From positions 29,229 to 93,228 of the forward strand of contig CAIJRN010000055.1 in assembly GCA_903823115.1 (NCBI GenBank): 64,000 bases of DNA, written 5' to 3'. Under the pieces are notes generated by a model. It worked only from the letters and a program-made list of their open reading frames with translations, ran no database searches and was not told the origin of the DNA. Positions 57,921 to 64,000 of the stretch are shown here, in pieces (the stretch's first letter is position 1; each line of letters opens with the position of its first letter). The position numbers and the translations under genes were made by a program. Origin of the DNA: an uncultured cyanobacterium (GTDB lineage: Bacteria; Cyanobacteriota; Cyanobacteriia; PCC-6307; Cyanobiaceae).

Positions 57921-59006
57921 ATGGTCATCACCTCCTCCCCCCGCCTGGCCCCAGCCAGCCCGGCCCCACCAGCCGCGCTGTTCCCCCGGCCGCTGTTGCT
58001 GCAGGGCAACGGCGTCGAGCGCGCCCTGGGCTGCCGGGTGCTGCAATCGCCGCTGGCGGGGGTGAGTGATCGCATCTTCCGGGAGCTGGTGCGGCGCTGG
58101 GCCCCCGAGGCCCTGCTGTTCACTGAGATGGTCAACGCCACCAGCCTGGAGCTGGGCCACGGGCGGCTCAAGCTGGAGGATCTGGCCACAGAAGTCGGCC
58201 CGATCGCCGTGCAGCTGTTCGACCACCGGCCGGCGGCGATGGCGGAGGCGGCGCGGCGGGCCGAAGCGGCCGGAGCCTTCCTGATCGACATCAACATGGG
58301 TTGCCCGGTGCGCAAGATCGCCCGCAAGGGTGGCGGCAGCGGCCTGATCCGGGAGCCGGAGCTGGCGGCGCGCATCGTCGAATCCGTGGCCGCCGCCGTC
58401 GCCATCCCGGTGACGGTCAAGACGCGGCTGGGCTGGTGTGGTGGCTCCGGCCAGATCGGCACCACCGCAACTGCAGCCGCAACCACCGCCGCGGCCGTGC
58501 ACTGGTGCCGCCAGCTTGAGCAGGCCGGTGCTCGGCTGCTCACCCTGCACGGCCGCAGCCGCGAGCAGGGCTTCAGTGGGATGGCCGACTGGCAGGCGAT
58601 CGCGGCGGTCAAGGGCAGCCTGGCGATCCCGCTGATCGCCAACGGCGACGTCAACAGTCCCGACGCCGCCCGGCGCTGCCTGGAGCAGACCGGCGCCGAT
58701 GGGGTGATGGTGGGCCGGGGCACCCTGGGTGCCCCCTGGCTGGTCGGTCAGATCGCCGCGGCCCTCGAGGGCCGGCCCGTGCCGCCCACGCCGGGGCCCG
58801 CCGAGCGCCTGGCCCTGGCGGCGGAGCAACTCCAGGCCCTGGTTGCCAGCCGGGGCGAGCGGGGCCTGCTGATCGCCCGCAAGCACATGGGCTGGACCTG
58901 CCAGGGCTTTACCGGCGCCCCCCAGCTGCGCCACGCCCTGATGCGGGCCGCCACGCCGGCCGCAGCGCTGGAGCTGCTGAACCGGGCCGCCGCAGCCCTG
59001 CCCTAG
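57921..59006 (+). CDS. dusB: tRNA-dihydrouridine synthase DusB
   Basis: FMN-dependent enzyme that reduces uridines in the tRNA D-loop, 361 residues from ATG 57921. Motifs: LQSPLAGVSDRIFRELVRRW, NMGCPVRKIARKGGGSGL with catalytic Cys, KTRLGW, TLHGRSREQGFSG and LIANGDV followed by GADGVMVGRGTLGAPWL. An insertion rich in Thr and Ala (residues about 175-185) lies after the Lys loop. Its stop shares a CTAG with the opposite-strand DUF4079 gene. Confidence 0.93.
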   Translation: MVITSSPRLAPASPAPPAALFPRPLLLQGNGVERALGCRVLQSPLAGVSDRIFRELVRRWAPEALLFTEMVNATSLELGHGRLKLEDLATEVGPIAVQLFDHRPAAMAEAARRAEAAGAFLIDINMGCPVRKIARKGGGSGLIREPELAARIVESVAAAVAIPVTVKTRLGWCGGSGQIGTTATAAATTAAAVHWCRQLEQAGARLLTLHGRSREQGFSGMADWQAIAAVKGSLAIPLIANGDVNSPDAARRCLEQTGADGVMVGRGTLGAPWLVGQIAAALEGRPVPPTPGPAERLALAAEQLQALVASRGERGLLIARKHMGWTCQGFTGAPQLRHALMRAATPAAALELLNRAAAALP

Positions 59007-59674
59007 CCCAGCAAGCCCTGGGTGAGCAGGTCGCGGGTGCCGGTGATCGCCTGAACCGCCAGCAGCACCGCCATCAGGAAGGCGGCGCTGACATGGAGCT
59101 TGCGCAGCCGCGGCCGCTGCTGAATTTCCGGCCGGGCAGCCATGGTGAACAGCAGCAGCCCCACCAGCAGCGAACCGCTCCAGTAATGGGAGCGCCAGAA
59201 ATCGAAGCCGAAGGGGTTATCGCTGAGGCGCCACACCTCCGGTTGGCCCCCCAGGGCCAGCAGGGAAGCCCAGCAGAGCAGGGCGAAGCTGGCCCGCAGG
59301 GCAGGGTGCCGGACCCGCCAGAGGGCCAGGCAACTGCCCAGGGCGCCAGCCCCCACCAGGAACAGCAGCGGCAACCGCAGCGGTCCGGCCGCCGGCGCCA
59401 GGGACACGGCCTGGGGATCGGCGCAGACACTCAGAAACGACCAGACAATCGCCACCAGCACCAGCACCACCACGCCGGTGGTGACCCAGCGGCCATGGTC
59501 GACGTGCTCAGTGCCCACCGTGGGCGGCAGGGGATTGATGTCGAGCCGGCGCTCCCGCACCAGGATGCCGAGGCGGATCGTGGCGCCGACCACCGGGTAG
59601 ACGAACAGGATCATCAGCACCGGATGCAGCAGGGCCAGCCAGTCGAGCGGTGCCATCGCATCGATCGGATCCAT
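59003..59674 (-). CDS. DUF4079 membrane protein
   Basis: 223 residues with about six helices. DUF4079 pattern: LALLHPVLMILFVYPVVGAT, then RWVTTGVVVLVLVAIVW, FDFWRSHYWSGSLLVGLLL and RPRLRKLHVSAAFLMAVLL. Histidines at both ends of the helices (LHP, HYW, LHV) suggest heme coordination as in cytochrome-b561-like four-helix proteins. Function unknown. The TAG stop overlaps the dusB TAG. Confidence 0.82.
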   Translation of the reverse strand: MDPIDAMAPLDWLALLHPVLMILFVYPVVGATIRLGILVRERRLDINPLPPTVGTEHVDHGRWVTTGVVVLVLVAIVWSFLSVCADPQAVSLAPAAGPLRLPLLFLVGAGALGSCLALWRVRHPALRASFALLCWASLLALGGQPEVWRLSDNPFGFDFWRSHYWSGSLLVGLLLFTMAARPEIQQRPRLRKLHVSAAFLMAVLLAVQAITGTRDLLTQGLLG

Positions 59675-59694
59675 GGCTCAGCGGGCGGCAGCGG

Positions 59695-60525
59695 TCATGG
59701 AAGCACCGCGGGCCACCCCTGCCGCACCAGCAGCAGCGAGAAGTAGGGATGCTCCTCGCCCGCCACCGCAGCGGCCGGCCCCAGCAGCTGATCAGGCCAG
59801 CCCACCCGCTGGGCGAACAGGGCCTGATCCAGCAGGCCCCGGGCCTCAAGGATCGGCCGAACCCAGGCCCAGCGATGGCCGAGCTTGAGCAGGCCCAGCA
59901 CCCACCGCTCTCCGGCGGCCAGGACCAACAAAGCCTCCAGGGCCTCAGGGTCTTCGGGGGTGGGACGGATCAACAGGCCCTCCTGCTGCATCGCCAAGGG
60001 GAAGGCGCCAGCGGCCGCGGCGGCAGCCACGGCACTGATGCCGGGCAGCAACCGCAGCGGGCAGTCGGGATGGCGCTGCTGCAGGGCCAGCAGCACGTAG
60101 CTGCCGGTGGCGAACAGAGACACATCGCCCTCGCAGAGCAGCACCACGGCCCGGCCGGCGGCCACCTCGGCGGCGAGGCGATCAGCGGCGGCCAACCAGG
60201 CCTGACGGCGCGGTTCGGCGGCGGCCACCATCGGGAACAACAGGGGCAGCTGCTCCTGCTCGGGCCGGATCCAGGGGGCGGCGATCGTGGCGGCCATGCC
60301 GGCAGCACCCTCGCGGGCCACCGGATAGGCCACCACATCCGCTGCGCCAATCGCCCTCACGGCCGCCACGGTGAGCAGATCCGGGTCCCCGGGACCGACC
60401 CCCACCAGGGTGAGCCCTGGGCCAGGCGACAGCGGCGAGGAAGACAGCGGCGAGGAAGACAGCGGCGAAGAAGGGAGTGACAGGGTCAGGGGAGAAAGCG
60501 CCGGCGGGCGGTCGACCTGGGCCAT
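59695..60525 (-). CDS. cobI: Precorrin-2 C20-methyltransferase
   Basis: SAM-dependent methyltransferase of cobalamin (or pseudocobalamin) synthesis, 276 residues. Motifs: LTLVGVGPGDPDLLTVAAVRA, VVLLCEGDVSLFATGSYVL, LRLLPGISAVAAAAAAGAFP. The N-terminal about 35 residues are Ser/Pro/Leu repeats encoded by a 15-bp tandem repeat; family members start near LTLVG. It diverges from the acireductone dioxygenase gene with 40 bp between. No other cob gene is near. Confidence 0.9.
   Translation of the reverse strand: MAQVDRPPALSPLTLSLPSSPLSSSPLSSSPLSPGPGLTLVGVGPGDPDLLTVAAVRAIGAADVVAYPVAREGAAGMAATIAAPWIRPEQEQLPLLFPMVAAAEPRRQAWLAAADRLAAEVAAGRAVVLLCEGDVSLFATGSYVLLALQQRHPDCPLRLLPGISAVAAAAAAGAFPLAMQQEGLLIRPTPEDPEALEALLVLAAGERWVLGLLKLGHRWAWVRPILEARGLLDQALFAQRVGWPDQLLGPAAAVAGEEHPYFSLLLVRQGWPAVLP
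60431..60475. repeat. 15-bp tandem repeat in cobI 5' end
   Basis: Two perfect units AGCGGCGAGGAAGAC (60431-60445, 60446-60460) and a third with changes (60461-60475). On the minus strand they code a SSPLS-type repeat at the N-terminus of CobI. Confidence 0.93.
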
Positions 60526-60565
60526 CGTTTCTAGGCTGCCGCGAATTGCACCGGACCGGAGTTCG

Positions 60566-61126
60566 ATGAGCCTGCTTGCCCTCTACGCCGACGACAGCGC
60601 CACTCCCAGGCTGATCAGCCAGGACCCCGAGCTGATCCAACGGGAGCTGGCCGCCCGGGGCATCGGTTTCGACCGCTGGCCCGCCCAGGCCGCTCTGGCC
60701 ATCGATGCCGGCAGCGAGGAAATTCTGGCCGCCTACGCCAGCGAAATCGCCCGTGTCCAGGCCGATGGCGGCTATGGCACGGTCGATGCGATCCGCCTGG
60801 GCCCCGACCATCCCGATCGGCTGACCCTGCGCCAGAAGTTCCTGGCCGAACACACCCATGCCGAAGACGAGGTGCGCTTCTTCGTGGAGGGCCGCGGCCT
60901 GTTCTGCCTGCACCTGGGCCAGGAGGTGCTGCAGTTGATCTGCGAGCGCAACGACTGGATCAGCGTGCCGGCCGGCACCCGCCACTGGTTCGATATGGGG
61001 CCCGAGCCCAGCTTCTGCGCCCTGCGCTTCTTCAACAACGCCGAGGGCTGGGTGGCCCAGTTCAGCGGCGATGCGATCGCCGCTCGTTACCCGATGCTCG
61101 ATGCCCTGCTGGCGGGCACCCCCTGA
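60566..61126 (+). CDS. mtnD: Acireductone dioxygenase
   Basis: Cupin-fold metalloenzyme of methionine salvage that cleaves acireductone. 186 residues from ATG 60566. Metal ligands: AEHTHAEDEVRFFVEGRG (two His, one Glu) and RHWFDMG (third His). With Fe it gives the keto acid; with Ni it gives CO. No other mtn gene is adjacent. A terminator follows at 61151. The longer upstream frame overlaps cobI and is not protein-like. Confidence 0.9.
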   Translation: MSLLALYADDSATPRLISQDPELIQRELAARGIGFDRWPAQAALAIDAGSEEILAAYASEIARVQADGGYGTVDAIRLGPDHPDRLTLRQKFLAEHTHAEDEVRFFVEGRGLFCLHLGQEVLQLICERNDWISVPAGTRHWFDMGPEPSFCALRFFNNAEGWVAQFSGDAIAARYPMLDALLAGTP

Positions 61127-61150
61127 GTCCACCGGACGGCACACCTCGGC

Positions 61151-61170
61151 CGCCGGCAGCCGGCGCTTTT
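61151..61170 (+). terminator. Intrinsic terminator of mtnD
   Basis: CGCCG (61151-61155) and CGGCG (61161-61165) form a GC-rich hairpin with loop GCAGC, followed by CTTTT. It lies 24 bp after the mtnD stop. Confidence 0.65.
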
Positions 61171-61296
61171 GCCGCCAGCCGGCCGTTACCGGATGCTCCG
61201 GGCCGTCCGCATGACGAGGCGATCGCCTGGACCTGGGTGAGCAAGCCGGGTCGTCAACTCCACCGGGAGGTGTTGGCACGGCTCAGAGGCGCTGGA

Positions 61297-61923
61297 TCAG
61301 CCCGGTGGTTTCACCGCCGGGCAGGGGTTGGGCCCGAACATGCCGGTGAGCTTCTGAGTGCCCATGGTGAAAACCTGCCTGGCCTGGACGGCGCCACCGC
61401 TGGCAGCCGCTTCGCTGAGCTTGCTGGCAAACGTGGTGCAGGCCTGCTGCTGCTCAGCGCTGGGCCTGGTTGCTGGAGGAATGGCTGCCGGGGCGCCGGC
61501 CGGAGCGACCGCTGGTGCCACAACCGGGTTGGCGGCAGCTGCCGGAGCGACCGGCCGCACAACCGCCGGCGCGCCGGCGGGAGCAACAATCGCAGCAGCA
61601 GCCAGGGGCGCCGGAATCTCGGGACAGGGGTTCTCGCCGAACTTGGCCACCAGGGCCAGCACGCCCTGCTGATAAACCTGCTGGGCCAGCGCCGGATTGC
61701 CGCTGGCCTCCTTGAGCTTGCCGGCAAACGTCTCGCAGGCCTTGCGTTCCTGGTAGCGCCGCGCGATTGGTCCGGCCTGGCTCGGGGCGGGAGCCAGCCA
61801 GCTGCCCAACAGCAGCGGCAGCAGCCAGGCTCCCGTACTGCCGGCGATGGCCCTGGCGTTGCTGCCGCAGCGATTCGGGCCGTTACCGGGCTCAATCATG
61901 GGGGACTTGCTCGATGGATCCAT
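61297..61923 (-). CDS. Secreted protein with duplicated cysteine-flanked unit
   Basis: 208 residues (ATG 61923; ATG 61899 is possible). A signal peptide covers about residues 24-50 (GAWLLPLLLGSWLAPAPSQA). The mature part has two copies of one unit: C63-ETFAGKLKEASGN...QQVYQQGVLALVAKFGENPC100-P and C162-TTFASKLSEAAAS...RQVFTMGTQKLTGMFGPNPC201-P. Each starts and ends with Cys about 38 residues apart and has an amphipathic helix between, so a disulfide-closed helical hairpin is likely. An Ala/Pro linker of about 55 residues joins them. No family recognised. Third of three minus-strand genes after a Gly-rich secreted protein and a Coq4-like protein. Confidence 0.7.
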   Translation of the reverse strand: MDPSSKSPMIEPGNGPNRCGSNARAIAGSTGAWLLPLLLGSWLAPAPSQAGPIARRYQERKACETFAGKLKEASGNPALAQQVYQQGVLALVAKFGENPCPEIPAPLAAAAIVAPAGAPAVVRPVAPAAAANPVVAPAVAPAGAPAAIPPATRPSAEQQQACTTFASKLSEAAASGGAVQARQVFTMGTQKLTGMFGPNPCPAVKPPG

Positions 61924-62006
61924 GGAGTCTCAGTGAGCGTGAGGACGACGAAAAGACAGGAAGGGACTGATCAGCCTGGCCAGGCCAGCTCGTCGATCTG
62001 CCGCCC

Positions 62007-62732
62007 TCATGGCAGGGCCAATCCATAGCTCTCCTGGTCGGCGGGGTAGCGAACGCCCAGCCGCTGGCGCCATTCCTGCACAGGCCAGTCCCAACCCTCC
62101 TCCCAGCGCGCCGTGCAGAAGGGGGCAGCGGTGAAGCCGATGGTGTGGCCATGGCTGATGGCCCGGCTGACGCCCGGATAGCGCGGCAGCTGAAGCCGGT
62201 AGATCGACAACTGGGCTGCCTGGTTCAGGGAGACGTAGGGGGGGAAGCCGACCTGGGAGGCCGTGATCGCCAGCACGCCACTCTCACCCTCCCTGTTGGT
62301 GCCAAAACCACTGACGACATGGTGAATGTCATGGGTGGAAGCAATCCTCCGGAGCAGCCATTGATCGGCGACGTCGACGGGCCGTTGGCGGAAAAACTCC
62401 GGGTCGTAGTTGAAGTCCCGGATCAATTTGGCGTACTCATGACCCAGGCTGCCCGGGGCCATCCGGGCCAGGTCATCCAGGTCCGGATGAATCGGCTGAT
62501 AACGCTCGTCCATCATCTCCGCCCCACCGGGCAGGGCGCGGAAACGGGCGATGCACTGCTCCATCTGGGGGGTGCCCAGAAAGCTCTCCGCCAGGTCGCC
62601 GATCTTGTCGAGGGAGCCGCCGCTGCGGCCCACGGCCGCCAAGTGGCCCAGCTGGCGCAGGGCCTGCAGCGATTGCTGGAAGCGTTCCATCAGGAGTGCA
62701 ACGAGGGGTTGTGGATCAGGCTCCGGGGCCAT
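62007..62732 (-). CDS. Coq4-like protein
   Basis: About 241 residues from ATG 62732; ATG 62690 would give 227 and avoid the 17-bp overlap with the upstream stop. The Coq4 zinc motif HDxxH-x11-E is present (HDIHHVVSGFGTNREGE), and FLGTPQMEQCIARFRAL, LDDLARMAPGSLGHEYAKLI and FNYDPEFF belong to the family. In eukaryotes and Proteobacteria Coq4 helps make ubiquinone. Cyanobacteria make plastoquinone, so the role here is uncertain. Membrane-peripheral; no signal peptide. Confidence 0.85.
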   Translation of the reverse strand: MAPEPDPQPLVALLMERFQQSLQALRQLGHLAAVGRSGGSLDKIGDLAESFLGTPQMEQCIARFRALPGGAEMMDERYQPIHPDLDDLARMAPGSLGHEYAKLIRDFNYDPEFFRQRPVDVADQWLLRRIASTHDIHHVVSGFGTNREGESGVLAITASQVGFPPYVSLNQAAQLSIYRLQLPRYPGVSRAISHGHTIGFTAAPFCTARWEEGWDWPVQEWRQRLGVRYPADQESYGLALP

Positions 62733-63396
62733 AGGCCACCGTGCAGGCCGCGTCGAGCAGCAGAGCACGCACGCCGGTGGCCGCCAGCCCATCCACCAGG
62801 CCCATCTGGCAATCACCCGTGGCCGTCAGCGCCAGTCCAGCACTGATGTAGGTGAAGCGCACCCGGCTGTTGGGCAGGCCAGCCACGGAGGCGTAGTTGA
62901 GCTGATACGGGGTGCCGGGAACCACGATCACAACCGAAGAAGCCGCCACCGAGGCATTGACTGCCGCCGTGATCGCCGCCGTGCTGGCCACACCGGCCGC
63001 AGCGGCCCAGGCCAGCGGGGTGGCGCCATACCAGCCGTAGCCCCAGGGGCGAGCCGCCCAGTAGCCGCCACCATTCCAGCCGGGGTGATACACAGCGGCG
63101 CCATAGGCCGCGGCCGGGGCCCGGGTCAGGCCAGGGCCTGGAGCGCCCCAGCCGGCCCCCGGGCGCACACCGGCGCCGGAATAGGGACCACCGACGCCGC
63201 CGTAGCCGACACCGGGCCGGCCGACGCCAACACCGGCCCGGCCCACGCCCTCACCGGGAGCGACCCCGAGCCCGGAAGCAGGGCCGCCGATCCCGCCCGG
63301 ATTGGGGCGGGCCTCAGCACCCAGGGGCCACAGAGGCAGGCAGAGCAATGCCAGCCCTGCAGGGGCAAGCCGCGACAGCAATCTGGAGATCGTCAT
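62716..63396 (-). CDS. Glycine-rich secreted protein
   Basis: 226 residues with a signal peptide (LAPAGLALLCLPLWPLGAEA, ending near AEARP). Residues 30-100 are Gly-rich repeats of the GVGRPGVGYGG type; a Trp/Tyr/Gly segment (GWNGGGYWAARPWGYGWYG) follows, then a hydrophobic Ala/Val stretch that could insert in a membrane, and a C-terminal beta-rich part (VVIVVPGTPYQLNYASV) with two Cys. Probably an envelope protein. Its stop overlaps the next gene by 17 bp, suggesting coupling. Confidence 0.7.
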   Translation of the reverse strand: MTISRLLSRLAPAGLALLCLPLWPLGAEARPNPGGIGGPASGLGVAPGEGVGRAGVGVGRPGVGYGGVGGPYSGAGVRPGAGWGAPGPGLTRAPAAAYGAAVYHPGWNGGGYWAARPWGYGWYGATPLAWAAAAGVASTAAITAAVNASVAASSVVIVVPGTPYQLNYASVAGLPNSRVRFTYISAGLALTATGDCQMGLVDGLAATGVRALLLDAACTVAYGPGA

Positions 63397-63795
63397 GGGG
63401 CTTTCACGTTGGGACAGGTGGCGCCATTAAAGAAGCCAAACGGGCACAGGCCTGGTCGGCGCCAGGGGCTTCATGGAGTGCGGGAATCGGATGAGATCCA
63501 GCCGGCAGACGTTGATTTCCATCCAGCTCTTGCCACTCGCCCACTCTGGCAGCGGTGAGCGAGCGACTGGGAACATCCCCAGTCGTTCCATCCCCAGCTG
63601 GGGAGGGTTCATTCAGCAAATCCGGTACGGATTGCCGGCATTACCGCAGCACGATTCGGCAAGCCGAGGAGAAAACCCGGCCACCAGCTTGCTTTCGATG
63701 AAGAAGCAGCAAATACCAGCAAATCTCCCTGACATACTGTGACTAAAGAACAGTCAGCAAAGGCGAATGCTCAGCAACAATGCCTAGGTAAAAAT

Positions 63796-63831
63796 CCGGC
63801 AATCAAACCGGCAATCAAACCGGCAATCAAA
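63796..63831. repeat. 12-bp triple tandem repeat
   Basis: Three perfect copies of CCGGCAATCAAA at 63796-63807, 63808-63819 and 63820-63831, in non-coding sequence. Possible regulatory iteron or slippage product. Confidence 0.95.
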
Positions 63832-63906
63832 GCTGAGGACAAGTCCAGGTCAAAGCCAGAAGGGCACCTCGAATAATCAGCAATTTGCAGGGTCGCTGCG
63901 GGCATG

Positions 63907-63928
63907 AAAAAGCCGCCGAAGAGGCGGC
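63907..63928 (-). terminator. Intrinsic terminator (minus strand)
   Basis: Read on the minus strand, GCCGCC-TCTTC-GGCGGC is followed by TTTTT (63911-63907). It lies about 45 bp after the TAG that ends the gene entering from the right edge. Confidence 0.8.
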
Positions 63929-63972
63929 AGAGCAGGAGAATCTTATCTCAACCATTGACGAGATCGTATGAA

Positions 63973-64000
63973 CTATGGGAGCTTCTCCGCCAGCTTCATG
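63973..64000 (-). CDS. 3' end of a gene entering from the right
   Basis: Minus-strand codons give ...MKLAEKLP then TAG (63975-63973). The frame is open to the window edge, and the intrinsic terminator about 45 bp beyond supports a real 3' end. Too short to assign a product. Confidence 0.4.

Larger units (their letters stand above)
63397..63972. other. 576-bp right-edge spacer
   Basis: No confident gene. The second half is AT-richer than the rest of the window. It holds a 12-bp triple tandem repeat and a minus-strand terminator, both listed. The promoter of the Gly-rich secreted gene (minus) should lie in 63400-63600. Confidence 0.55.

Noticed and set aside
63404..63619. 71-codon minus-strand frame
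   Set aside because: No domain; Pro/Ala/Asp-rich and lying in the upstream region of the Gly-rich gene.
63796..63831. CRISPR-like short repeats
   Set aside because: Units are adjacent without spacers, only three copies, and no cas genes.

Overview
The window is about 64 kb of high-GC chromosome from a cyanobacterium. The evidence is the split RNA polymerase beta-prime subunit (rpoC1 and rpoC2 as separate genes), PipX with its partner PipY, a high-light-inducible protein, a cyanobacterial AbrB regulator, Ycf35, and many cyanobacteria-specific DUF families (DUF2997, DUF1823, DUF3086, DUF3119, DUF3493, DUF4079). I found 13 copies of the HIP1 octamer GCGATCGC by eye, which points the same way. 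The gene content and GC level suggest a Cyanobium- or freshwater-Synechococcus-like picocyanobacterium; that placement is inference. No phage, transposase, CRISPR array or rRNA operon was seen.

Layout. 1-1634: 3' part of a large DUF4114 exported protein. 1992-5451 (minus): small TM protein, HEAT-repeat protein, DUF2997, Ycf35, a ferredoxin and an aldo/keto reductase in one direction. 5743-8263: AmpG-like permease and RlmN, convergent. 8394-20371 (minus): rpsT, tatD, rpoB, rpoC1, rpoC2, hli, with hisD diverging from rpsT. 21842-27658: membrane-anchored FAD protein diverging from a secreted GHL10 glycosidase-like protein, then rpiA, an HtrA protease and a metallophosphoesterase. 27739-35416 (plus): the rimP-nusA-ylxR-infB cluster, entered after an intrinsic terminator and ended by a low-complexity-tail membrane protein. 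35665-42953: a more accessory stretch that starts at tRNA-Thr. It holds a probably decayed PEP-CTERM-type protein, an APH-like kinase, cyAbrB, an unusual HicA-like/eRF1-like fusion, several small secreted or membrane proteins, gluQ, HU and a degenerate MBL protein. 43064-47083 (plus): glgX, a DUF6880 protein, a hexanucleotide repeat and a lipoprotein. 47512-52328: tRNA-Gly, a GPH-type symporter, an MlaE permease, DUF3119, DUF3086 and plsY. 52325-57284 (minus): Der, EcfT, PipX, PipY, SepF and ProC. 57340-61126: DUF1823, dusB, DUF4079, cobI and an acireductone dioxygenase. 61297-63396 (minus): a Gly-rich secreted protein, a Coq4-like protein and a secreted protein built from a duplicated cysteine-flanked unit. 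The right edge holds a tandem repeat, a minus-strand terminator and the last codons of a gene entering from the right.

Most of the window is core housekeeping: transcription (RpoB, RpoC1, RpoC2, NusA), translation (RpsT, IF2, RimP, GluQ, DusB, RlmN, two tRNAs), nitrogen and carbon balance (PipX and PipY) and division (SepF). Genes are packed tightly, with several tail-to-tail overlaps between opposite-strand genes. The most unusual gene is 38414-39154, where a HicA-toxin-like domain appears fused to a bacterial eRF1-like domain next to an AbrB-family regulator. Second is the secreted duplicated-domain protein at 61297-61923 with its Coq4-like neighbour.
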